Source of the DNA: Fibrobacteraceae bacterium
Lineage (GTDB): Bacteria > Fibrobacterota > Fibrobacteria > Fibrobacterales > Fibrobacteraceae
Assembly: GCA_017625775.1 (NCBI GenBank)
Contig: JAGAKE010000014.1
Coordinates: 1-64,000, forward strand
Direction of reading: 5' to 3'
DNA length: 64,000 nucleotides
Under the pieces are notes generated by a model. It ran no database searches and was not told where the DNA came from. It was given only the letters and a program-made list of their open reading frames with translations. Below, in pieces: positions 51,859 to 61,272 of this stretch (the first letter of the stretch is position 1; each line of letters starts with the position of its first letter). The translations under genes and the position numbers were made by a program.

Positions 51859-54174
51859 CTAGGAACCAAATAAAATATCTACACCAAATTGCAAGTATAA
51901 TCCCATTCCTTTAGCCATTAAAGGAACTAAATCCATTTTTCCATTTTTAGAAACATTCTCAGTAACTTGAGAACGTTCTCTTGCGTTTTCACCACCTAGG
52001 AACCGCAAGGCAGAAACATCGAGATTTGCAAAAATATTATCGGCTTCTACAAAGAAACGAATGCGGTTAATGAATTTGATTTGCCTATTGAATTCAAGAT
52101 TGACGCGGAAATCAGTTCGGAATAAATCGGTGAATTCTTCAAAATCACGAATACGACGCGTACCGAGCTCTCCTTCTTTTTCAGATAAGTGAACTTCGTA
52201 ATAATACAATGGGCGGTGCCAGGCGGCGTGGTGAGAAAGAATAAATGAAAGTAGAGAATCTTTTCTTGGATAATATCTAAAATGAGTGACCATATCAAGA
52301 CGGGCGTTTGATTCAAACGGTAAAGAGCGATTATCTGCTAATTCATATTCGCCATAAGTAGAGCCAATATTTGTTCCTAAAGAAAAATGGTGTGAAGTTT
52401 TCCATTCAAGAGTTGCAGAAGCTCCGGAAACCCAAGCAAAATCAGCGCTACTTAATTCTTTATAATGAGCAAATGCTTTTGGCGTAGGAAGTTCTGGTTC
52501 GTTGTAGTATCTTCCATAAGCATGGGCAGATAAATCTAAATATTTTGTGCGATAGCCAGCACCTAATTTTGCAGAAGATCCAGATTCAACAAGTCCATGT
52601 AATTTTCCGCCTTCTACTGAATAGTCCCAATCGCTTCGGTAAGCGGCGTTTCCAAAAATTCTAATAGATTCCCCAAAGCGTTTTTCTCCATCAAGAGAAC
52701 CAATTGGCGCTCCGTTTCCATCAAAATCAAAAACAGCTCCTCCAGCTAGTGCCGCTGAATACGATTCTTCTTCCCAATTCATTTTTGAAACCCAATGAAT
52801 TACGGGTGCATTTAAATCAGTAGAAGTGTTAAAGTTATCGGGGTAAGAACGGTCTAAGAAATGCCAATCCAACAGAATCGAACCGCTTAAATCCGCTCCC
52901 AAAATTTTCCCATTCATTTTTTTATCAAGACCAAAAGTGAGCTTGGTATGTTCTAATTGATAAGCGTCTATTAAAGCCGCGTCACTCCCTGCAATGTTTT
53001 TTCTAAAACCGGTAGTGTCGCGGAGTGTGTCTGAAAGGTTTTCATGAACAAGCCCAACATGCCAGCTCGTTCCAAATGGGGCAGTGTATTCAAGACCTGC
53101 AACAATGTATTCTTGAGAACCTTTGATAATGTTTACACTATTTATTTCATCAAGGCGTTCAGCGGTATCTTGCCGAACAGTGTATTCATCTTTACTATAC
53201 AATGCTCTTAAAGCCCATGTATTTCCAAGAGAATCGCCTCCTAATAATTGCATATAGCCGTCGTATGCCGTTAATTTGTATGGGTCAGAAGAAGAAACGC
53301 GACAATCGCTACAATCTTCTTCGCTTTTTGAAAATTCAGAGAAGAATTTATCACCCATATTTTGAAGCATTCCTGGGTTTAACACTCGCACAGAAACTCT
53401 CAAAGCATCCCAAATGAAAAACGGAGTCGTAATATCTCCTTCAAACATAGTAGTTGCCGCAGACACTCGCCCTGAAAGTTCTTTTTTTTCAGTATCCGGC
53501 AAATATTGCAAAGCGGTTGCTAAACCTTCTGTAACAGGACCACTTCCATAATTGTCGTGAAATTCAAGTCCTTCAAGAACGTGTGGATTCACTACAGAAA
53601 AGTTGCCTGGAAAGCCGAAATCCAAGTGACGCATATTTGGAATTCGAAGACGTCCTAGGTGGTAGGCAATATCGGAAGCTCTTGAACCATCGTAGTACAA
53701 AGCGCTTGAAAAATCCTTTTGACCAGAAATACCTGGCATTTGACTTAAGTGTTCCGTTAAATCGAAACGCATGCCTGCAGCATCTTCTAAGGATTCTAGT
53801 TGAACTTCTCGTTTGGTTTCAAAACGCCCTGTTTCTTCTCCGCTAATAATGGTGCTTTGACCTAGATCTCGAACATTTGGAACGAGTTGTACAATAACAT
53901 CTAATGGGTCTGCAAATTCATTAGCGCCAATTGAAAGGGAATCGTAACCTTCTTTATAAAATACAAGTTTGGCATTCTTTGAATCTAGTTCGAATTCAAA
54001 TCGACCTTGTGAATTAGTTTTTCCAATTTCTTTTCCTGATTGATAGGTTACAGAAACTCCTGCAATCGGCATATCTGATTCAGATTCTAAAACTACTCCA
54101 AAAAAAGGAGAGTTGGCCGCAAAAACTAAAGCAAGCGCTGTATTCATCCAGAAAAATACAGAACGAAATAGCAT
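51859..54174 (-). CDS. TonB-dependent receptor-like outer-membrane protein with N-terminal regulatory domain
   Basis: 771 aa. Signal peptide about 1-20 (MNTALALVFAA). A carboxypeptidase-regulatory-like domain (about 24-98: FGVVLESESDMPIAGVSVTY, GRFEFELDS) precedes a plug-like domain (about 105-250: LTEHLSQMPGISGQKDFSSA, YDGSRASDIAYHLGRLRIPN). A large barrel with alternating strands follows and ends GLYLQFGVDILFGS. No clear TonB box can be pointed to. No SusD partner is nearby, so it is not a typical Sus pair. It leads an operon with the M15 peptidase. GAGG ribosome-binding site before the ATG. Confidence 0.8.
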   Translation of the reverse strand: MLFRSVFFWMNTALALVFAANSPFFGVVLESESDMPIAGVSVTYQSGKEIGKTNSQGRFEFELDSKNAKLVFYKEGYDSLSIGANEFADPLDVIVQLVPNVRDLGQSTIISGEETGRFETKREVQLESLEDAAGMRFDLTEHLSQMPGISGQKDFSSALYYDGSRASDIAYHLGRLRIPNMRHLDFGFPGNFSVVNPHVLEGLEFHDNYGSGPVTEGLATALQYLPDTEKKELSGRVSAATTMFEGDITTPFFIWDALRVSVRVLNPGMLQNMGDKFFSEFSKSEEDCSDCRVSSSDPYKLTAYDGYMQLLGGDSLGNTWALRALYSKDEYTVRQDTAERLDEINSVNIIKGSQEYIVAGLEYTAPFGTSWHVGLVHENLSDTLRDTTGFRKNIAGSDAALIDAYQLEHTKLTFGLDKKMNGKILGADLSGSILLDWHFLDRSYPDNFNTSTDLNAPVIHWVSKMNWEEESYSAALAGGAVFDFDGNGAPIGSLDGEKRFGESIRIFGNAAYRSDWDYSVEGGKLHGLVESGSSAKLGAGYRTKYLDLSAHAYGRYYNEPELPTPKAFAHYKELSSADFAWVSGASATLEWKTSHHFSLGTNIGSTYGEYELADNRSLPFESNARLDMVTHFRYYPRKDSLLSFILSHHAAWHRPLYYYEVHLSEKEGELGTRRIRDFEEFTDLFRTDFRVNLEFNRQIKFINRIRFFVEADNIFANLDVSALRFLGGENARERSQVTENVSKNGKMDLVPLMAKGMGLYLQFGVDILFGS

Positions 54175-54311
54175 AAAATCCTCAAAAACAAAAAAAACTT
54201 AAGCGTACAGAAGGCTAGATTAAATAGCCGTTTTGCACGAACACACTGAAAATAGAAAACGAAAAAGTGAAAAACATTCTTATATTAAAGAAAAAAGGCA
54301 GAAAAAGCTAT

Positions 54312-55082
54312 ATGCGCGTTTATCTTTTGCAATGGAACATTATTTGGAACGACAAGTTTGCGAATTTTGATAAAGTTCGTTCGCTTTTGGATTCTCAAAG
54401 TGTAGAAGCTGGTGGGCTTATTCTTTTACCAGAAATGTTTGCAACAGGTTTTATGCATGCTCCAAAAGCAGGAATTGCCGAAGACTTTTCAAACCCAAAT
54501 TCTCCAACGGTTTCCTTTTTAAGTTCTCTAGCTAATGAAACTTCTTGTTTAGTTCTAGGCGGAGGGATATCAAACTCAAAAAATGAACTTAAAAATCATG
54601 TGGGATTTTTTGAAAAAAATAATGGTGTAGAATCGGCTGGTTACGAAAAAATTAAACCATTTTTTTCTGAAAAAAAGAATTTTCAACCAGGTTCTGAAAT
54701 TTCTGTATTTAATTGGAATAACTTCCAAATTTCTTCATTTATTTGTTATGATTTGCGTTTTCCGGAATTATTTCGTAAAGCTATTTCTCTAGGAGCTACT
54801 GCTTTTTATGTGGGCGCTTCCTGGCCTTCTATTCGGCAGTCTCATTGGAAAACCCTTTTGCGAGCTCGGGCTATTGAAAATCAAGCTTATATTTTTGGCG
54901 TAAACAGAACAGGAAAAGACCCGTACACAAGTTATTCAGGTGGTTCTTGTATTATTTCTCCGAAGGGAGAAATTTTAGCAGAAGCTTCTGATGAAGAATG
55001 TGTTATTTCCGCAGAGATTGATTCTAATGAAGTTTTAGAATGGCGTCAAGAATTTCCTGTTTTAAATGATTTTTTTACTTAA
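54312..55082 (+). CDS. Nitrilase-superfamily omega-amidase (YafV/Nit2-like)
   Basis: 256 aa from ATG 54312; an open frame extends 15 codons upstream without support. Carbon-nitrogen hydrolase triad: LPEMFATGF (Glu), YEKIKPFFSEKKNF (Lys) and FICYDLRFPELF (Cys). ENQAYIFGVNRTGKD matches the YafV/omega-amidase branch, which hydrolyses alpha-ketoglutaramate-type amides in a repair role. Cytoplasmic. Transcribed divergently from the TonB-dependent receptor; a TATATT box is about 25 bases upstream. Confidence 0.85.
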   Translation: MRVYLLQWNIIWNDKFANFDKVRSLLDSQSVEAGGLILLPEMFATGFMHAPKAGIAEDFSNPNSPTVSFLSSLANETSCLVLGGGISNSKNELKNHVGFFEKNNGVESAGYEKIKPFFSEKKNFQPGSEISVFNWNNFQISSFICYDLRFPELFRKAISLGATAFYVGASWPSIRQSHWKTLLRARAIENQAYIFGVNRTGKDPYTSYSGGSCIISPKGEILAEASDEECVISAEIDSNEVLEWRQEFPVLNDFFT

Positions 55083-55122
55083 AAGAAATTATTTGAAAAA
55101 TATTTTTGTCTATTCTTTTTTT

Positions 55123-55128
55123 TATATT
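55123..55128 (+). promoter_or_regulatory. Putative -10 box (TATATT), leaderless start
   Basis: TATATT followed by seven bases and ATG 55136. Confidence 0.4.
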
Positions 55129-55135
55129 CCTAGAT

Positions 55136-55852
55136 ATGAAAAAAATAATCTTTACACTTCTATTTTTACTAGCTCCAGTTTTTGCTGCTGGGCAACTTTC
55201 TTTTTCTAAAGAAGTTTATTCATTTGGTAAAATGCTTCAAGGAGAAACTCGTCATATAATTCTTGAAGGAAAAAATTCAGGAGAATCGCCTGTTGAATTA
55301 GAAACAGCAATGACTCAAGGCGTTGGCGGTAAAAATTTTAAATTCCCTAAAAAAATTCTTCCGGGAAAATCCTTCAAGATAGAATTTGATATTTCGTCAG
55401 AATATGCAGAGGGGCTTGTTACTCATACGGTAATTCTTGTTACTAAAGAGGGTAAAACATTTACTGCAACATTAGAGGGAGAAGTAGAACCAGAACTTCT
55501 CTTTAGCGAGAAATTACTCGACGCTGGTTATTATGCTCCCGGAGAAAAACGTGAGTGGGAATTTTATGTATGGAAGCCAGATGGAAAATCTAAACCAGAA
55601 TTAAAACTCGCTAAAGAATTTGCTTCTGAATTTAAAGCTAAATTTACTCCTGTCTTTTTAAATATTGAAAAAATAGATGAAATCAAAGAGGGCGGAAAAG
55701 TTCCGGGTTTAAAAGTTAAACTTTCGACTAAGGGAATTTCTAAAGAAAATTCTCTTCCTGGGCAAAAAAGTTTACGCCGAATTGTGACATTTGAAAGTAA
55801 GGGCAATAAAAACGCCAAGCCCGAGATTTTAATTATTGGTTATTGGAAATAA
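55136..55852 (+). CDS. Secreted DUF1573-like protein
   Basis: 238 aa from ATG 55136, which starts the signal peptide (MKKIIFTLLFLLAPVFAAG). The first half, LSFSKEVYSFGKMLQGETRH then PGKSFKIEFDIS and HTVILVTKEGKTFTATLEG, follows the DUF1573/ASH-like beta-sandwich pattern. The second half is a further beta domain (YYAPGEKREWEFYVW). It has no enzyme motif. Probably a periplasmic or surface scaffold. A tRNA gene follows. Confidence 0.6.
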   Translation: MKKIIFTLLFLLAPVFAAGQLSFSKEVYSFGKMLQGETRHIILEGKNSGESPVELETAMTQGVGGKNFKFPKKILPGKSFKIEFDISSEYAEGLVTHTVILVTKEGKTFTATLEGEVEPELLFSEKLLDAGYYAPGEKREWEFYVWKPDGKSKPELKLAKEFASEFKAKFTPVFLNIEKIDEIKEGGKVPGLKVKLSTKGISKENSLPGQKSLRRIVTFESKGNKNAKPEILIIGYWK

Positions 55853-55904
55853 AATTTCGTTGGGTTGAAAAAAAGAAGAATAATGCTAAATTTGAAAAAC
55901 CATT

Positions 55905-55978
55905 CGGGATGTAGCTCAGTCTGGTAGAGTACTTGAATGGGGTTCAAGTGGTCGATGGTTCGAATCCATTCATCCCGA
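55905..55978 (+). tRNA. tRNA-Pro (anticodon GGG)
   Basis: Cloverleaf: acceptor CGGGATG/CATCCCG, D-arm GCTC/GAGT, anticodon stem CTTGA/TCAAG with loop ATGGGGT (anticodon GGG), T-arm GATGG-TTCGAAT-CCATT and discriminator A. The acceptor beginning with C is typical of tRNA-Pro. CCA is not encoded. Reads CCC and CCU codons. Confidence 0.95.
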
Positions 55979-55983
55979 TAAAA

Positions 55984-56015
55984 AAACAACTTAACTTTTG
56001 TTAAGTTGTTTTTTT
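55984..56015 (+). terminator. Terminator after tRNA-Pro
   Basis: AACAACTTAAC / GTTAAGTTGTT with loop TTTT, followed by T residues, a few bases past the tRNA. Confidence 0.9.
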
Positions 56016-56045
56016 ATATCCCGCCGGCTTTGCCGGCGGGAATAT
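56016..56045 (-). terminator. Terminator of the carboxynorspermidine-synthase-like gene
   Basis: ATATCCCGCCGGC / GCCGGCGGGAATAT with loop TTT, 14 bases past the gene's stop. Member of the recurring hairpin family. Confidence 0.75.
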
Positions 56046-56058
56046 CCATATAAAAGTT

Positions 56059-57249
56059 TTAAACGAGTTTAGTTTCGAATAATTCTTTCCAAGGAAGTCC
56101 CCATTTTCCAATTTCAGCCATAAATGGATCCGGGTCAAATTGTTCCATATTGAATACGCCTTCTCCTTTCCAGATACCTTTTAGGATCATTGCGCCACCA
56201 AGCATTGCAGGAACGCCTGTCGTATAGCTAATGGCTTGAGCTTCTACTTCTTTGTAACATTCGGCGTGGTCGCAAACATTATAGACAAAGTAAGTTTTTG
56301 GTTTGCCGTCTTTTTCGCCTATTATTTGGCAACCAATGCAAGTTTTTCCGCTGTAATTTTCGCCAAGCGTTCCTGGTTCAGGAAGAACAGCTTTTAAAAA
56401 TTCTAGAGGAATAATTTCAACGCCTTGGAATTTTACAGGGTCGATTCGAGTCATTCCAACATTTTGCAAAACATCTAAATAAGTTAGGTATTGTTGCCCA
56501 AAAGTCATCCAAAAACGAGCCTGTTTCAGTTCTGGGAAATGCTTTACCAAAGATTCTAATTCTTCGTGGAAAAGAACATAACTTTCGCGGTCACCAATTT
56601 CAGGGTAATTTACCGCTTGATGTTTTGACATTGCCGGGATAGTATGGAAAGAACCATCTTTATAGAAACGCCCTGGTTGAGTAATTTCGCGGATGTTTAT
56701 TTCTGGGTTAAAATTAGTAGCAAATGCTTTTCCGTGGTTTCCTGCATTACAATCTAAAATATCTAAAGTATCCATACGGTCAAAGTGATGCTTTTTAGCA
56801 TAAGCCGTATAAACGTTTGTCATACCTGGGTCAAAACCAGAACCAAGAAGCGCCATAATACGTGCTTCTTTAAAGCGTTCGTGGTAAGCCCATTGCCAAC
56901 TGTATTCAAAATGAGCTTCGTCTTTGGGTTCGTAATTTGCTGTATCTAAGTAATGCACGCCTTCTTTTAAACAAGCATCCATAATAGAAAGGTCTTGATA
57001 GGGCAGTGCAATATTCATTACAAGTTCAGGTTTGAAATCGCGGATAAGGGCAGCCACTTCTTCTGATTTATCGGCATCTACTTTAGCTGTAGAAACAGGA
57101 ATGTTCTGGATAGCACTAGCGATTTTATCGCATTTTGATTGGGTTCTGCTAGCGATTAAAAGTTCTGAATAAACTTCACTATTTTGTGCGCATTTTCTAG
57201 CCACAACATTAGCAACACCACCAGCACCGATAATCAACACTTTAGACAT
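56059..57249 (-). CDS. Carboxynorspermidine synthase / saccharopine dehydrogenase family
   Basis: 396 aa from ATG 57249 (MSKVLIIGAGGVANVVARKC), which has GGAG upstream; a start 9 codons earlier is less likely. N-terminal Rossmann fold with GAGGVANVV and IASRTQSK. FDPGMTNVYTAYAKKHHFD, LDCNAGNHGKAFATNFNPEI and SYTTGVPAMLGGAMI are characteristic of bacterial carboxynorspermidine (carboxyspermidine) dehydrogenases. In the alternative polyamine pathway these make carboxyspermidine. The decarboxylase partner (nspC) is not in the window. A lysine-catabolic saccharopine role is the less likely alternative. Confidence 0.88.
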   Translation of the reverse strand: MSKVLIIGAGGVANVVARKCAQNSEVYSELLIASRTQSKCDKIASAIQNIPVSTAKVDADKSEEVAALIRDFKPELVMNIALPYQDLSIMDACLKEGVHYLDTANYEPKDEAHFEYSWQWAYHERFKEARIMALLGSGFDPGMTNVYTAYAKKHHFDRMDTLDILDCNAGNHGKAFATNFNPEINIREITQPGRFYKDGSFHTIPAMSKHQAVNYPEIGDRESYVLFHEELESLVKHFPELKQARFWMTFGQQYLTYLDVLQNVGMTRIDPVKFQGVEIIPLEFLKAVLPEPGTLGENYSGKTCIGCQIIGEKDGKPKTYFVYNVCDHAECYKEVEAQAISYTTGVPAMLGGAMILKGIWKGEGVFNMEQFDPDPFMAEIGKWGLPWKELFETKLV

Positions 57250-57417
57250 AAACACTCCTTTTCTAGGATTTTTCAAGCTACAATTTAGGAAAAATTTTGG
57301 ATAAAGAAGGAGAGTTCTTTTTAAGAAAGGGGAAATCCATTTTTATTTGGACTATGCAGAAACTTAACAACAATGGTAGAAATCAACAGGTCGGGAAAAT
57401 ACCCCTTCATTGTCAGT

Positions 57418-58713
57418 TTAAATGCAGAATACCCCATAGCAGGGAATAGAGAGAATCCCGTCGGTGTTTCCGAAATTCTTCTTGGAAATTCGGATAGCAT
57501 TTTCGCAGTTGTATTGCTTGCGAAACATCGTGAGGCTGGTTGATTTTGTGTGGCGTCCCTTCTTAACCTCGACAGGGATTATCTTGTCCTGAATTTGCAA
57601 GACGAAGTCAACTTCGGCAGTGTTCTTGTTTTTCCAGTAGAAAAGCCTGTGACCATTTGTTGCAAAGGCCTGTGCTACGTAGTTCTCGGTTAGCCCGCCC
57701 ATAAATCCGTTGTCGGGTTCATTTTCGGACAGTATGACTTGGGATGCCATCCCGGATTTAAGGGTAAGTAGCCCAACGTCTCCCATGTAGATTTTAAAAT
57801 CGGACATGTTTACGTAAGCAGCTAGGGGCATGAATCCGTTGTCGATAAGTTCGCATTTGACGATGAGTCCGGCAAATGAAAGCCAGTCCAGTGACTCTTC
57901 GAATATGGTCGCTGTCCCGCCACGTTGGACCAGTTTGTATTGGAACTTACGATTTTCTTTAGCAAGCTGCACGGGAATTGAATTGTAGCACCCGCGGATT
58001 TTTACGGCTTGAGTCGACGAGGCATATTTCGCCATGTCGGCAGAGTATTCGTTCAGAATACGATTCTGGATTTCGGTGGGGAGAATAATGCTCCCCGTGT
58101 CGATAAAGTTCTGCACAACGGCTGGCATTCCGCCAAGGATTAGGTATTGTTTGTATCGTTCAATGGCCTTGTTGTGGATTGGTTCTTCAAGTGGATTGAA
58201 AGTCGTGTAGTGCTCGCGGATTGTTTTGGCTAGGGTGTCGTCGCCGCATGCCCAGAGGAATTCCTCGAAGTCTAGCGGAAAAAGCGTTAGCTCGTGAACT
58301 TTACCGACGGGGAAGGAGAATCTCTCGCGGTTGATAGCGACTCCAAGTAAACTCCCTGCCGCAGCAACGGCATATTCTGGAGCCTCTTCGCAGAACATTT
58401 TGAGCGACATCAGCGCCCTTTCGGAACATTGGATTTCGTCAAGGATAATGAGAGTCTTTAGGGGCTTAATTGGAATCTGAAAAACGGTTTCGAGGGCGTG
58501 TATGACTTTTTGCGGGGTAATATCTCCATTGAACATTTTTGCAATGGAAACCTGCGTTTCTAGATTCACGTGAACCGTATTTTCAAAACGGGTGTTCCCT
58601 AGCCATTCCAGAAGGAACGATTTACCTACCTGGCGAGCCCCTTGCAACAGGAGAGGCATTCTTTTAGGGTTGTCTGCCCATTGGAGAAGTTTTTCTTCAA
58701 TTTTGCGTTTCAC
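57418..58713 (-). CDS. AAA ATPase with DUF4143 domain
   Basis: 431 aa. Walker A LLLQGARQVGKSFLLEW near residues 20-36, Walker B LKTLIILDEIQCS, sensor AAAGSLLGVAI, then a helical middle and DUF4143-type C-terminus with FYWKNKNTAEVDFVLQ and IPVEVKKGRHTKS. The EVDFV...EVK pattern resembles a PD-(D/E)XK-like fold. Function of this widespread family is not settled; such genes move between genomes. Its DNA is less AT-rich than its flanks, fitting recent acquisition. Monocistronic. Confidence 0.85.
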   Translation of the reverse strand: MKRKIEEKLLQWADNPKRMPLLLQGARQVGKSFLLEWLGNTRFENTVHVNLETQVSIAKMFNGDITPQKVIHALETVFQIPIKPLKTLIILDEIQCSERALMSLKMFCEEAPEYAVAAAGSLLGVAINRERFSFPVGKVHELTLFPLDFEEFLWACGDDTLAKTIREHYTTFNPLEEPIHNKAIERYKQYLILGGMPAVVQNFIDTGSIILPTEIQNRILNEYSADMAKYASSTQAVKIRGCYNSIPVQLAKENRKFQYKLVQRGGTATIFEESLDWLSFAGLIVKCELIDNGFMPLAAYVNMSDFKIYMGDVGLLTLKSGMASQVILSENEPDNGFMGGLTENYVAQAFATNGHRLFYWKNKNTAEVDFVLQIQDKIIPVEVKKGRHTKSTSLTMFRKQYNCENAIRISKKNFGNTDGILSIPCYGVFCI

Positions 58714-58789
58714 TCTTCAAATATAACTAAAAAGTGTAAAAAAATCAAATTATTTTGATAATTTAATACTTTTTAGTCTATAAATATAA

Positions 58790-59029
58790 CCAAAGCTGAA
58801 TGATGGCGAAAAGGATTTTCTCAATATGCTCATAGATTATGCCGAAGCAAAACGAGACGTTTTTGACGATAAATCTCTGTTCTTGCTCCGAAATAAGAGT
58901 AAGGTTGGCATGGGCTTCTTCGAAGCGGGGAATTTTTATCCTGATTTCATTCTGTGGATTGATACACCTAAATCGCAGTATGTGACATTTATCGACCCCA
59001 AGGGACTCTTGATGATTCTAAAAGTGTAG
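58790..59029 (+). pseudogene. C-terminal remnant of a DEAD/DEAH helicase (restriction/defence type)
   Basis: An in-frame stretch from about 58790 (PKLNDGEKDFLNMLIDYAEA) through LLRNKSKVGMGFFEAGNFYP, DFILWIDTPKSQ and TFIDPKGL. This motif set is the conserved end of large type III-restriction-like helicases in defence loci. A stop lies just upstream and the tail after DPKGL diverges (LMILKV, stop), so both ends are lost. ATG 58826 could translate 67 aa, but a function is unlikely. Confidence 0.65.
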
Positions 59030-59068
59030 AAAAAATGTTTGAAAAAAAATTTACATACATAAAAAAGC

Positions 59069-59097
59069 GAAGCCCTCCAGTTTTATTGGAGGGCTTC
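59069..59097 (-). terminator. Terminator of rnpB
   Basis: GAAGCCCTCCA / TGGAGGGCTTC with a loop of about seven bases; on the minus strand followed by a T run (GCTTTTTT). Confidence 0.9.
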
Positions 59098-59101
59098 ATG
59101 A

Positions 59102-59456
59102 TAGGGTAGTTATAAGCCGGGTTCTGTATCTTAATAAGACGATGACCATCTATCTAGGATTACCGTTACCGATAACCTCAAGCGACCTACCCGGAATTCA
59201 AAGGTGCGAGCTACACCCGCTAAAAGCGAATCCCTGCTTGGTCTTGCACCAGATGGGGCTTGCCGTGCCGCACTTGTTACCAAATGCGCGGTGAGCTCTT
59301 ACCTCGCCGTTTCACCCTTACCTACATTGTAGCAGGCGGTTTACTTTCTGTTGCGCTATCCGTCGCATTACTGCGCCTGGACGTTATCCAGCATCTTGCT
59401 CTATGGTGCCCGGACTTTCCTCTGGCATTGCTGCCGGCGGCCATCCGCTACCCAAA
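59102..59456 (-). ncRNA. rnpB: RNase P RNA (class A)
   Basis: Catalytic RNA that matures tRNA 5' ends. On the minus strand the 5' end GGGTAGCGGATGGCC pairs with the 3' end GGCTTATAACTACCC (P1). The universally conserved GAGGAAAGTCCGGGC (P4/CR I) lies near the 5' end, AGGGTGAAACGGCGAGGTAAG in the middle and ACAGAACCCGGCTTAT at the 3' end. Length about 355 bases, normal for class A. Open frames across it on the plus strand are not genes. Confidence 0.96.
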
Positions 59457-59523
59457 ACGAATTTAGAAAAATGAAAAGAAAATGGAATATCGAAAATAAA
59501 AAAAATCTACCATTCCTTTTTTC

Positions 59524-59529
59524 TATATT
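59524..59529 (+). promoter_or_regulatory. Putative -10 box (TATATT), leaderless start
   Basis: TATATT followed by six bases and GTG 59536. Confidence 0.4.
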
Positions 59530-59535
59530 GAGTCC

Positions 59536-61272
59536 GTGCGATTTTTTAGAATTTTACTTTTTCTTGGTATGTTTGCCTCCCTAATGGCGGAGTCGCAAAG
59601 TGATTTGAATTCTAAAGAAGATACGCTTAAAACTTTTGTAGTGGATTCTATTGTTATCGAACGAGGAGATGCTTTTGATGATTCGAAAGCTTATACTTAT
59701 TTAGACAGCACTATCTACAACATACTAAATGCTATTCATATTCAAACAAAAGAATCCGTTGTCAAAAAATTTCTGTTGTTTAATGTAGGCGATACCGTAA
59801 ATCTTTATAATTTAATAGAATCTGAACGCCTTTTACGAGATGAACGCTATATTTCAGATGCTTCTATTCAAAAAGAAAATTTCAATGGAAAAAATGTATT
59901 ACGGGTTAAAACGAGCGATAATTGGACTCTATCTGTGCCGGTTTCTTTAGAACACCCTGGTAGTGAATGGTATTATGGAATTGGTCTTCAAGAAAACAAT
60001 TTTTTAGGGTTTGGTCAAACAGTGGGTATTTATTATTCTCACGACGAATTCCGAGATATGTTTTCAGCTCTTTACGAAAACACTCATTTTTTATTTAGAC
60101 ACAATCATTTGAGAGCCACATATAGTTATAATACCGATGGCTATTCCGCTTTTGGGCAAATGAATATTCCTTATTTGAGCCGTTCTAAGAATCAGTTTGC
60201 CTATACCCTTGAAGGTTATTCGTTTGAGGGAGATCGAAATTTTTATGCTAGTGGTAAAATGCCTTACGGAGCGAAACCTTATGACTTTCAATCGGAATCA
60301 AAAGATTTACCCGAATTAAATGGGGAGGAAGCTCTTAAAATTATTGAAGTTTCAAGATTACGAGAAGATTCTTTGAGTTTTCGGTTAGGGCGTTCTTTTG
60401 GTGGGCAAGAATTGAAATTATTCTTAACGGCTTCTTATGATTATCATTCTTTTGGAAAAGATTATTCTAAAGTTTCGCGTTATGTTTTTGAATCAAATGG
60501 GGAAACTTACGCCGTTGATTCTTCGGCGGTAATGGATTGGCTTCCTGTTTATAGAGATTCGAGGCCTGGGTTTTCATTTGAAATTTCCAGAATTCGTTAC
60601 GATCGTTTAAAAAATTTTCATAATGTAAAATGGACCGAAGATATTGATAGAGGGTATTCTGCTAAGGTAAAAATTTCTAAAAATTTTGAAAATTTAGGAG
60701 CAGACAACGCAGACTGGCGTTTAGATTATCGATTAGCTCTTTCTCTTGGAGGCTTATACAATCATTTATCTCTTACAACAAAATCTTATTTTTATTTTAA
60801 TGAAGAAGAACGTCATGATATTTATGAAGCACTTCTGTTAGAATACATTTTTAAACCTCATGAAAAGCATGCTACTGTTTTTTACGGGCAGATGGATGCT
60901 TACAAGCGTTCACCTTTAGGAAAACAGCTTTATTTGGGTGGGGCTGAAGGTATGAATGGTTTGCCAACAGCAATTTTTGCAGGGCAAGCAAGGTTTTACG
61001 CTTCTCTAGAACAACGTTATTTTCCTGAAATAGAAATAGGAACTGTAGTTCCTGTTTTTAGTGCTTTCCTTGGAGTGGGGGAAGTAACTGATAGAATATC
61101 TGCATTTGAACCAAGAGATTTAGAATATTTAGTTGGTTTGGGTGTTCGCTTTGGTATGACAAAATCTATTATGCGTTCAGTAAGTCACATTAATTTAACA
61201 TGGCCTGTTTATGGTTCTTTAGAACGTAGCTTTGTACCAAAAATTTCAATTATGGGAAAATTTTCTTTATGA
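59536..61272 (+). CDS. BamA/Omp85-like outer-membrane protein
   Basis: 578 aa from a GTG. Signal peptide about 1-18 (ILLFLGMFASLMAE). Residues about 35-130 resemble a POTRA-like module (VKKFLLFNVGDTVNLYNLIE, SERLLRDERYISDASI), followed by a barrel whose end GLGVRFGMTKSIMRSVSHIN resembles the Omp85 C-terminal strands. It has only one POTRA-like region and is shorter than BamA (about 800), so it is probably a TamA/FhaC-like or lineage-specific member rather than the essential BamA. Stop overlaps the next start (ATGA). Confidence 0.7.
   Translation: MRFFRILLFLGMFASLMAESQSDLNSKEDTLKTFVVDSIVIERGDAFDDSKAYTYLDSTIYNILNAIHIQTKESVVKKFLLFNVGDTVNLYNLIESERLLRDERYISDASIQKENFNGKNVLRVKTSDNWTLSVPVSLEHPGSEWYYGIGLQENNFLGFGQTVGIYYSHDEFRDMFSALYENTHFLFRHNHLRATYSYNTDGYSAFGQMNIPYLSRSKNQFAYTLEGYSFEGDRNFYASGKMPYGAKPYDFQSESKDLPELNGEEALKIIEVSRLREDSLSFRLGRSFGGQELKLFLTASYDYHSFGKDYSKVSRYVFESNGETYAVDSSAVMDWLPVYRDSRPGFSFEISRIRYDRLKNFHNVKWTEDIDRGYSAKVKISKNFENLGADNADWRLDYRLALSLGGLYNHLSLTTKSYFYFNEEERHDIYEALLLEYIFKPHEKHATVFYGQMDAYKRSPLGKQLYLGGAEGMNGLPTAIFAGQARFYASLEQRYFPEIEIGTVVPVFSAFLGVGEVTDRISAFEPRDLEYLVGLGVRFGMTKSIMRSVSHINLTWPVYGSLERSFVPKISIMGKFSL

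Noticed and set aside
59260..59584. Two plus-strand frames of 68 and 77 codons
   Set aside because: They lie across the RNase P RNA and the start of the BamA-like gene.
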